Shown one piece after another: positions 1 through 6,670 of a stretch of DNA of 22,291 nucleotides. The DNA lies in NCBI GenBank assembly GCA_041725875.1, contig JBGRQB010000058.1, forward strand, positions 1 to 22,291, given 5' to 3'. Position 1 is the first letter of the stretch; each line of letters opens with the position of its first letter. A program made the position numbers and the translations under genes. This stretch comes from JBGRQB01 sp041725875 (GTDB lineage Bacteria; Bacteroidota; Ignavibacteria; Ignavibacteriales; Melioribacteraceae). The notes under the pieces were generated by a model. It saw nothing but the letters and a program-made list of their open reading frames with translations. It had not been told where the DNA came from and did no database searches.

Positions 1-579
1 AGGAAAGATCTTTTTATAAGTGCTTCCATTTTTGTGATGAACCTTGCTGCGGGTTTTTTCTTTGATTTTGGATTTAAACTTTTACGTCCGCACCAGCAAA
101 AAAGAATTCTAACTTTTCTTGACCCAAACGCTGATCCGATGGGATCAGGATATAATATAATTCAGGCTAAAGTGGCAATTGGTTCAGGCGGTTTTTTAGG
201 AAAAGGTTTTATGGAAGGGCCGCAGACGCAAAACAAGTTTATACCTGAGCAATGGACAGATTTTATTTATTGCGTGATAGGAGAAGAATTTGGATTTGTA
301 GGAAGTGTACTTGTTGTAGTACTTTTTATGATACTGTTTTTCCGAATTCTTGATATTACTTCACTTGCAAAAGATAATTACAGCAGTCTGATATTAATAG
401 GAATTCTCACACTTCTTTTTACTCACTTTGCAATTAACGTGGGAATGAATGTGGGAGTTGCACCTGTTATTGGTATTCCATTACCATTTTTCAGTTATGG
501 TGGTAGTTCGCTGGTTATTAATATGGTGCTTATCGGAATTGTTTTGAACATATACAGAAATAGAAAAATTAAAGCATAA
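1..579 (+). CDS. rodA: Rod shape-determining protein RodA, C-terminal part (5' truncated by window)
   Basis: This is a SEDS-family peptidoglycan glycosyltransferase, an integral membrane protein that polymerises lipid II for lateral wall growth with a class B PBP. The frame is open from base 1, so the gene begins upstream and only about the last 192 residues are present (family members are about 370-430 aa). What is visible is the SEDS C-terminal half: the GSGGFLGKGF loop, the FIPEQWTDFIYCVIGEEFGF segment, several hydrophobic membrane segments, and the GIPLPFFSYGGSS motif near the end. The FIPEQ..TDFI..VIGEE pattern favours RodA over FtsW. A GTG at 34 is internal and not the start. pyrF follows after 14 nt, so the two are probably cotranscribed. 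RodA is an essential elongation factor, and nothing looks odd in the part seen. Confidence 0.93.
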   Translation, partial: RKDLFISASIFVMNLAAGFFFDFGFKLLRPHQQKRILTFLDPNADPMGSGYNIIQAKVAIGSGGFLGKGFMEGPQTQNKFIPEQWTDFIYCVIGEEFGFVGSVLVVVLFMILFFRILDITSLAKDNYSSLILIGILTLLFTHFAINVGMNVGVAPVIGIPLPFFSYGGSSLVINMVLIGIVLNIYRNRKIKA

Positions 580-593
580 ATTTTGAGGAAAAA

Positions 594-1406
594 ATGAACG
601 CACTTCAGAAATTCATCTACGGATTGGACAAACAGTTTCATATTGCAGTTGGTTTAGACAGTGATATCAATAAAATTCCGGAACATCTGAAAAAAGAGAA
701 AGATCCTGTATACGAGTTCAATAAAATCATTATTGAAAACACAAAAGATCTTGCCTGCAGTTATAAAGTAAATTTAGCGTTTTATGAAAGTGACGGAATT
801 GAAGGATTAAAATCACTTGAAAAAACTCTGGAGTTAATTCCTGAAGATGTATTAACAATAGGTGATGCAAAAAGAGGTGATATAGGAAACACTTCAAAAA
901 TGTATGCAAGATCAATTTTTGATCATTTCAAGTTTGATTCAATAACTTTGCATCCTTATATGGGCTCCGATTCTGTAAGTCCGTTTGTTGAATACAATGA
1001 TAAACTGAATTTCATTCTTGCACTTACCTCAAATAAAGGCTCTGCCGATTTTGAAAAACTTGCACTTGAAGATGGAACATTTCTTTATCAGAAAGTGATT
1101 AAAACGGTTCACGACTGGAACGAACATAAAAATTGCGGAATTGTTTTTGGCGCAACAAATCCGGAAGAATTGAAAACCAATATGGAAATTATTGGCAATT
1201 TACCTGTTTTACTGCCTGGTGTTGGTGCTCAGGGCGGAAGTCTGGAAGATGTAGTTGAAACTTTTAAAACAGCTGGTAGCAGGAACTTTATCATTAATGT
1301 TAGTCGTGGCTTAATATACGCTGACAGTAGTGAAAACTTTGGCGCAGTTACTAGAGCAGAACTTGAAAAATATAATAAAAAAATCGGTGAAATTTTAGGT
1401 AAATAG
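594..1406 (+). CDS. pyrF: Orotidine 5'-phosphate decarboxylase, type 2 subfamily
   Basis: The enzyme decarboxylates OMP to UMP, the last step of de novo pyrimidine synthesis, in the cytosol. The 270-aa length fits the longer type 2 subfamily. The active-site segment DAKRGDIGNT (residues 91-100) carries the catalytic Asp/Lys/Asp triad arrangement, with glycine where classical PyrF has proline (DIP), which is typical of type 2. ITLHPYMGSDSV, LLPGVGAQGG and a late NVSRG segment give the rest of the TIM-barrel phosphate-binding site. The ATG is preceded by GAGGAAAA, a good ribosome site. It sits 14 nt behind rodA, and no pyrimidine genes are adjacent. A 96-nt gap follows before the next gene. Confidence 0.95.
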   Translation: MNALQKFIYGLDKQFHIAVGLDSDINKIPEHLKKEKDPVYEFNKIIIENTKDLACSYKVNLAFYESDGIEGLKSLEKTLELIPEDVLTIGDAKRGDIGNTSKMYARSIFDHFKFDSITLHPYMGSDSVSPFVEYNDKLNFILALTSNKGSADFEKLALEDGTFLYQKVIKTVHDWNEHKNCGIVFGATNPEELKTNMEIIGNLPVLLPGVGAQGGSLEDVVETFKTAGSRNFIINVSRGLIYADSSENFGAVTRAELEKYNKKIGEILGK

Positions 1407-1502
1407 GTTTCCCTTTTTAATATTTTTTCTTATCTTGAGTTGGGGCTGATAAATACAAAATTATAAATTTTTATTTTTCAGATTTAGTGTATAGGGATAA
1501 AT

Positions 1503-2978
1503 ATGGAGCCTTCAACGAAAGTAAGCGAAAAGCAATTGTATGAGATATGGGAAAATCGCTCTTTTAATGATAATCTCACCACCGTAACTGGCGAGAAAAT
1601 AACAGTGATTGATGTCGGGGTTTACGATCCTGATTTAAGTGGTCCCGACTTCAAAAACGCCAGAATAAGAATTGGTAACATAATGTACGTTGGTGATATT
1701 GAAATTGATACGAATTATAATGGGTGGAAATCTCACGGACACAATATCGATAAAAACTTCAACAAAACAATTCTTCACCTGTGTCTCTTTAACAAATATA
1801 ACCAGCCGTTTGTTTATACAAAAGATGGCAGAAAAGTCCCGACAGCATGTTTGTCAGATTATGTAGAACCTGAGAAATTGAAAAATTTCCAGGAGCACAC
1901 AACAACAGTTCCAGCAGGAAATAACAAAATAAAATGTAAATCTGTAAGTCATTTTGTTACAGATGGAGAAAAAGAAGTTATCCTTAAGGATCTTGCCAAA
2001 AACAGACTTCAAAAGAAGTGCGACAGAATTTATCACAGATTAAAAGAACTTTCATTTGTAAAAAGTAATTATGTAGTTAACGAACCTGTTCTACACTACG
2101 AACTTGATGAAGGATATCAGGATAAAGATTTTGATGCAGAAGAATTTGCAGATAAAAAGATCTGGCAGCAATTGTTTTACGAACAACTTTTTGAAGCACT
2201 TGGGTATTCCAAAAATAAAACAATAATGCTTAGTCTTGCCAAAGCAGTTGATCTTAATTTTATTGAGCGACTTGGTAAAGATGAGAAAATACTTGAGTAT
2301 ATTGAATCAGCATTGTTTAACATTGCCGGAATTATCCCTGATATTAAAACGTTTAGTGAACCTTCCAATTATATGCAAACTATTTCCGATGATTGGGAGA
2401 TTTTAAAACGAATTTATGACGGACAAACATTTAATGAAACAGAATGGTACTTCTTTAAACTTCGTCCGCAAAACTTTCCAACATTAAGAATTGCCGGCGG
2501 AGCAAGATTTATAAAGGCAATTTTATATGAAGAACTGATTGAAAAGATTATCAAGAAATTTATTGAAATCAAAAATGTTAATGTTCTTCTAAATTCGGTT
2601 CGTTCACTTTTTGTTGTAAAAGCGCGCGGCTATTGGAGCGATCACTATATATTTGAGAAAAAAGCAAATACCAAAATTAAATATTTTGTTGGTGTTTCAA
2701 GAGCAAATGAAATATTGATTAATGTTTTACTTCCGTTTTTCTCTGTCTATTTTGATGTATTTCCAAATGAAGATGCTTCCAGAAAATTGTTAAAACTTTA
2801 TAACATTCTGGATCAGACAACGGAAAACAGAATAGTGAAAGAAGTAGCCGAAGGTATTCATATGGGAAACTATACAAAATCTGCAGTATATACCCAGGGA
2901 ATGCTAGAACTTTTCAGAAGTTTCTGTTCCAAAGATAAATGCCTGGAATGCGAAATAGGAAAACAGTTGTTTGACTAA
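1503..2978 (+). CDS. DUF2851 family protein
   Basis: A 491-residue protein of unknown function, recognised as DUF2851, a family common in Bacteroidota and relatives. The N-terminal core has the family pattern: LSGPDFKNARIRIGN at about 46-60, GDIEID at 64-69, and GWKSHGHNIDKNFNKTILHL at about 74-93 with Trp75, His78, His80 and Asp83. The C-terminus carries a Cys cluster C475-x4-C480-x2-C483 followed by EIG, also seen in the family and possibly metal binding. No signal peptide or membrane segment is evident, so it is probably cytosolic. The start ATG has AGGGATAA just upstream. The stop overlaps the convergent DUF151 gene by 4 nt. The D...ExD/H spacing near the N-terminus invites comparison with PD-(D/E)xK nucleases, but that is speculation. 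Confidence 0.8.
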   Translation: MEPSTKVSEKQLYEIWENRSFNDNLTTVTGEKITVIDVGVYDPDLSGPDFKNARIRIGNIMYVGDIEIDTNYNGWKSHGHNIDKNFNKTILHLCLFNKYNQPFVYTKDGRKVPTACLSDYVEPEKLKNFQEHTTTVPAGNNKIKCKSVSHFVTDGEKEVILKDLAKNRLQKKCDRIYHRLKELSFVKSNYVVNEPVLHYELDEGYQDKDFDAEEFADKKIWQQLFYEQLFEALGYSKNKTIMLSLAKAVDLNFIERLGKDEKILEYIESALFNIAGIIPDIKTFSEPSNYMQTISDDWEILKRIYDGQTFNETEWYFFKLRPQNFPTLRIAGGARFIKAILYEELIEKIIKKFIEIKNVNVLLNSVRSLFVVKARGYWSDHYIFEKKANTKIKYFVGVSRANEILINVLLPFFSVYFDVFPNEDASRKLLKLYNILDQTTENRIVKEVAEGIHMGNYTKSAVYTQGMLELFRSFCSKDKCLECEIGKQLFD

Positions 2979-3574
2979 TTTTTCGTTTTTTTGATTTTGT
3001 TTATTGCATCACGCAAACTGGCAGCTTTTTCGTAGTCTTCATTTTCAATTGCTACACGCAGTTGTTCTTGAAGGCTACCAATATCAGTTTCCTTTTCAAT
3101 TTCTTCTTTTGAAGGAGAAATAATTTCATCTTCACTCTCTTCAGGATCAACATCTTCGTTTTTGCTGGAAGGAATAAAAGAAGCCATTTCCATTACTTCT
3201 TCATTTACAAAAATAGGTGAACCTGTTCTGACGGCAAGTGCAATTGCATCGCTCGGACGAGCATCAATTGTATTTGACATAGATGACATTTCAACTATAA
3301 TTTCAGCAAAAAATGTGTTGTCTTTCAGACTTGAAATTACAACTTCAGTTATTGTAGCACCAAGATTGTCAACAAGGGACTTAAGCAGGTCGTGTGTTAA
3401 AGGACGCGGAGGAGAAATTTTTTCAAGTTCAAGGGCAATAGCCTGAGCTTCAAATGCCCCGATAATAATCGGGAGCCTTCTGATTCCGTATGATTCTTTT
3501 AATAAAAGTGCGTATGCACCACCGGTAGATGGGCTTGACGAGAGACCAAGAATTTCAACTTTAACTTTATTCAA
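2975..3574 (-). CDS. DUF151 bifunctional-nuclease-type protein with C-terminal UVR motif
   Basis: The protein has an N-terminal DUF151 (bifunctional nuclease, BFN) domain, recognisable from KVEILGLSSSPSTGGAYALLL, IIIGAFEAQAIALELE and ARPSDAIALAVRTGSPIFV. An acidic linker follows, and then a C-terminal helical hairpin with a UvrB/UvrC-type (UVR) motif, QLRVAIENEDYEKAASLRDAI. The domain pairing is usual in Bacteroidota and relatives. BFN members have reported RNase/DNase activity; the role here is unproven. I place the start at the TTG at 3574 (199 aa): it matches where the family begins and has AAAGGG 7 nt upstream. An in-frame ATG at 3616 would add 14 residues but has AAGG directly abutting it. 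The gene is divergent from clpS and converges on the DUF2851 gene. Confidence 0.85.
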   Translation of the reverse strand: MNKVKVEILGLSSSPSTGGAYALLLKESYGIRRLPIIIGAFEAQAIALELEKISPPRPLTHDLLKSLVDNLGATITEVVISSLKDNTFFAEIIVEMSSMSNTIDARPSDAIALAVRTGSPIFVNEEVMEMASFIPSSKNEDVDPEESEDEIISPSKEEIEKETDIGSLQEQLRVAIENEDYEKAASLRDAINKIKKTKN

Positions 3575-3581
3575 AACGGTG

Positions 3582-3587
3582 CCCTTT
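3582..3587 (-). promoter_or_regulatory. Ribosome binding site supporting a TTG start
   Basis: AAAGGG on the minus strand lies 7 nt before the TTG at 3574. It decides the start of the DUF151-UVR gene in favour of TTG over the ATG at 3616, whose only purine run touches the start codon. Confidence 0.55.
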
Positions 3588-3721
3588 AACTTTTTTATTA
3601 AAATAATAGTTTGCATCCTTATATAATAAGTTATTTAACTAAAATCAATAAAAGCTGTATAATAATTTATTTTTATTGCACTATTTAATAAATTAGTGAG
3701 ACGAATAATAACAATATAATA

Positions 3722-4009
3722 ATGAACCAGACAGAAGAAACAACAATCCTTGAGCCGGAAATAGATGATACAACCACAGTGGGTTTACCCTTTGTTGTAG
3801 TTCTCTATAATGATGATTATCATACCTTTGAAGAAGTTATTTATCAACTTCAGAAAGCTACAAACTGCAGTTTTGAAACTGCCAGAGAGTATGCTTTTAC
3901 AGTCCACGTTAAAGGTCAGGCAACAGTTTATAAGGGAGAATTGGGCAGATGCCTTCAGGTTTCATCAGTTCTTGAAGAGATTTCCCTTCATACCCAGGTA
4001 GTATCTTGA
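3722..4009 (+). CDS. clpS: ClpS, N-degron adaptor of the Clp protease
   Basis: This 95-aa adaptor hands N-end-rule substrates to ClpA/ClpC-ClpP. The core matches ClpS: FVVVLYNDDYHTFEEVI at about 24-40, then VHVKGQATVYKGE and a C-terminal L..I...T.V segment. Asn30, Asp31 and His62 correspond to E. coli Asn34, Asp35 and His66, which bind the substrate N-terminal amino group. The gatekeeper Met40 of E. coli appears to be Phe36 here, which may shift substrate preference (inference). The ATG has no obvious Shine-Dalgarno (AT-rich AACAATATAATA precedes it), so initiation may be leaderless-like or weak. No clpA or clpC is adjacent. The YchF-like gene follows after 34 nt and is probably cotranscribed. 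Confidence 0.93.
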   Translation: MNQTEETTILEPEIDDTTTVGLPFVVVLYNDDYHTFEEVIYQLQKATNCSFETAREYAFTVHVKGQATVYKGELGRCLQVSSVLEEISLHTQVVS

Positions 4010-4043
4010 AAATGATTAGTTTAAATATAAAATGGAGTGAATT

Positions 4044-5126
4044 GTGCAAATAGGTTTAGTTGGATTGCAATACTCAGGTAAGACGACTTTGTTTAATACC
4101 CTGGCAAAGATAGATCAGGATCCAATGCAGTCGGTAAAAGAAGAAGCAACCATAGAGGTTGTGAAGGTTCCCGATGAAAGATTGGATAAACTTTCAGAAA
4201 TATTTAATCCCAAGAAAAAGGTAAATGCAACAATAGAGTTGTTTGACTTTCCGGGTCTGAGAATGGGTGACGACGGAAAAGTTAAAATCACTACAACGTT
4301 TTTGAATAATGTTAAAAATAATGATGCACTCTTTTTTGTTATCAGACAATTTCAAAATGATGCGGTTATGCATCCTATGAATTCTGTTGATCCTTTAAGA
4401 GATGTAAAATTTCTTGAAGAAGAATTTATGTTTTACGATTTAAGTTTTCTTGAAAACAGAATTGAAAAACTGAAAAAAGAAGTGATGAAAGTTAATAAAC
4501 CTGAAGTAAAACATGAACTTGCTTTAATTGAATCTTGCTTTGCTCATGTTGAATCAGAAAAACCTTTGAGAACTATGGATCTGCATCCGGAAGATTTGAA
4601 AAGATTATCCGGTTACCAGCTTCTTACACTTAAACCTGTTGCTGTTGCAATTAACTTCGATGACAGTTCAATGGATGAAGTTGATAAAGTAATTGAAGAA
4701 ATTAAAAGTGGTGTGCAGGATAAAGATATATGTGTTATCCCGTTTTTTGCCCAGATAGAACTTGAACTTTCGCAAATGGAAGAGGAAGATCAGGCAGCTT
4801 TTATGGAAGATTACGGAATTACAGAATCAGCACTTACAAAAATTCTCAGAACATCATACGAACTTTTAGGATTACAATCATTCCTGACTGTAGGTGAAGA
4901 CGAATGTCGCGCCTGGACAATCAGGAAAGGCTACACAGCACCTGAAGCAGCCGGAGTGATTCATTCCGATTTTTATAATAAATTTATTAAAGCAGATGTT
5001 GTGCACTACGACGATTTTATGGTTCACAAATCTCTTAGTAAATGTCGTGACGCCGGTGTTAGGCGACTCGAAGGCAAGGAATATATCGTTAAAGATGGCG
5101 ATATAATGGATATTAGACACGGATAA
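4044..5126 (+). CDS. Divergent YchF/OLA1-like P-loop NTPase with C-terminal TGS domain
   Basis: The 360-aa length and overall alignment match YchF (E. coli, 363 aa): P-loop at 7-15, a helical insertion at about 120-195, and a C-terminal DUF933/TGS domain from about 278 with AWTIRKGYTAPEAAGVIHSDF and KEYIVKDGDIM. YchF is a ribosome-associated ATPase. This copy is unusual. The G1 loop reads GLQYSGKTT where YchF has GLPNVGKST. The G3 region is DFPGLRMGDDGK and lacks the usual KGASKGEGLGN stretch. The nucleotide-specificity segment reads NFDD (204-207) instead of NxxE. It may therefore be a paralogue or clade-specific form, not the canonical ychF. The start is GTG with GGAG 6 nt upstream; no better ATG exists nearby. 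It lies between clpS and pepD. Confidence 0.85.
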   Translation: MQIGLVGLQYSGKTTLFNTLAKIDQDPMQSVKEEATIEVVKVPDERLDKLSEIFNPKKKVNATIELFDFPGLRMGDDGKVKITTTFLNNVKNNDALFFVIRQFQNDAVMHPMNSVDPLRDVKFLEEEFMFYDLSFLENRIEKLKKEVMKVNKPEVKHELALIESCFAHVESEKPLRTMDLHPEDLKRLSGYQLLTLKPVAVAINFDDSSMDEVDKVIEEIKSGVQDKDICVIPFFAQIELELSQMEEEDQAAFMEDYGITESALTKILRTSYELLGLQSFLTVGEDECRAWTIRKGYTAPEAAGVIHSDFYNKFIKADVVHYDDFMVHKSLSKCRDAGVRRLEGKEYIVKDGDIMDIRHG

Positions 5127-5152
5127 ATTAACCCACAAAACAGAGGAATATA

Positions 5153-6616
5153 ATGTCTGCAGATGCAATTAAAGGATTAAAGCCCGAGCTTGTGTGGAAT
5201 AGATTTTATGAAATCACACAGATTCCACATCCTTCTAAAAAAGAAGAAAAAATATGTGAATATTTAAGAAATTTTGCAAATGATAAAAATCTTGAATTTA
5301 AGGAAGATGAAGTAGGCAATATTGTAATGAAAGTTCCTGCAACTCCGGGATGCGAAAACGCTCCTATAGTTGTTATGCAGGGACACGTAGATATGGTCTG
5401 CGAAAAAAATAAAGGTACTGAACACGATTTTGAAAATGATCCGTTAAAAGTATTTGTTGATGGTGAATGGTTCACTGCAGAAGGTACAACTCTTGGTGCT
5501 GATAATGGTATCGGTGTTGCTGCTGCTCTTGCAATGGTTGATGAAAAAGATGCTGTTCACGGTCCTCTTGAATTATTATTTACTGTTGATGAAGAAACCG
5601 GTATGACAGGCGTTAATGGTCTGCAGCCAGGTTTTGTTGATGGCAGAATTTTACTAAATATGGATTCTGAAGAAGATGGTGTTTTTTATGTAGGTTGCGC
5701 CGGCGGTATTGATACTGTTGGTTTCCTTGATATAAAAACTACAGATGTAAAATCAGGATTTGTACCTTACGAACTTATGGTTACCGGATTAAAAGGTGGT
5801 CATTCCGGACTTGATATAGTTCAGGGAAGAGCTAATGCAATCAAGTTTTTAGGCAGATTGCTTAATATGGTCAGCACAATTGATTTCCAGATTACAGATG
5901 TTTCCGGTGGTTCTTTAAGAAATGCAATTCCTCGCGAAGCTGAAGTTACGTTGTTAATCAATCCTTCTGATGAAGCTTTTGTTAAAGAAAAAATTGAACA
6001 GTTTATTACTGAAGCCAAGTTTGAATTCAAAGTTCCTGATCCTCAGGTTGAAGTTAAATTTAGCAAAAAAGATACAACTGTTGCTGCAGCTTATACTGAC
6101 GAATTTGCTGCAAACTTGTTAAACCTTATCTATGCAGTGCCTCACGGTGTTATGACAATGAATCCTGAAATTCCCGGATTAGTTGATACATCAACAAATC
6201 TTGCTACTATCACTGTTAATGACAATGTTTTAAGATTAGGAACAAGTCAGAGAAGTTCAATTGAATCAGCAAAAGTTCAGGTTGCACGTACAGTTAAATC
6301 TGCATTGGAACTTGGCGGTGCAAGAGTTGAAACTGGTGACGGATACCCGGGCTGGGCTCCAAATATGGAATCTGAATTATTAAAAACTGCAAGAAAAGTT
6401 TATACTGAAATGTACAAAGAAGAAGCTGAAATGAAAGCTATTCACGCAGGATTGGAATGTGGTCTTCTTGGTGCAAAATATCCTGGAATGGATATGATTT
6501 CATACGGTCCTACAATTCAGGGAGCTCACTCACCTGATGAAAGACTTAACATCAAAGATACCGAAAAATTCTACAATCTTACTAAAGGGCTTTTAAAAGC
6601 TCTTGCCGGAAAATAA
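5153..6616 (+). CDS. pepD: Xaa-His dipeptidase (aminoacyl-histidine dipeptidase), M20C family
   Basis: A cytosolic zinc metallopeptidase that cleaves dipeptides such as beta-Ala-His and other Xaa-His substrates. At 487 aa it has the usual PepD length. Metal and catalytic residues are in place: His78 and Asp80 in MQGHVDMVCE, Asp117 in LGADNGIG, Glu147-Glu148 in TVDEETGMTGVNGL, Asp171 in LNMDSEE, and His459 in QGAHSPDE. The middle part, with GGHSGLDI at about 218-225, is the lid/dimerisation domain inserted in M20 enzymes. The ATG at 5153 is preceded by AGAGGA at good spacing, 26 nt after the YchF-like gene. Codons are rich in GTT/GCT as in gap, which hints at good expression. A perfect hairpin follows the stop. 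Confidence 0.94.
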   Translation: MSADAIKGLKPELVWNRFYEITQIPHPSKKEEKICEYLRNFANDKNLEFKEDEVGNIVMKVPATPGCENAPIVVMQGHVDMVCEKNKGTEHDFENDPLKVFVDGEWFTAEGTTLGADNGIGVAAALAMVDEKDAVHGPLELLFTVDEETGMTGVNGLQPGFVDGRILLNMDSEEDGVFYVGCAGGIDTVGFLDIKTTDVKSGFVPYELMVTGLKGGHSGLDIVQGRANAIKFLGRLLNMVSTIDFQITDVSGGSLRNAIPREAEVTLLINPSDEAFVKEKIEQFITEAKFEFKVPDPQVEVKFSKKDTTVAAAYTDEFAANLLNLIYAVPHGVMTMNPEIPGLVDTSTNLATITVNDNVLRLGTSQRSSIESAKVQVARTVKSALELGGARVETGDGYPGWAPNMESELLKTARKVYTEMYKEEAEMKAIHAGLECGLLGAKYPGMDMISYGPTIQGAHSPDERLNIKDTEKFYNLTKGLLKALAGK

Positions 6617-6625
6617 ATTTCTTTT

Positions 6626-6649
6626 AAGCTGCATCTTTTGATGCAGCTT
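6626..6649 (+). terminator. Hairpin after pepD, possible weak terminator or 3'-end stabiliser
   Basis: AAGCTGCATC pairs perfectly with GATGCAGCTT across a TTTT loop (10-bp stem). Only three T's follow before CCC, so termination is probably partial. It lies in the 54-nt gap between pepD and the acyl-CoA synthetase gene and may set their relative expression. Confidence 0.65.
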
Positions 6650-6670
6650 TCCCAATAAAAAGGAATCCTT

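Noticed and set aside
1457..1471. AAAATT-ATA-AATTTT inverted repeat between pyrF and the DUF2851 gene, as a terminator
   Set aside because: All A/T, six base pairs, easily expected by chance in this AT-rich gap; too weak to call.
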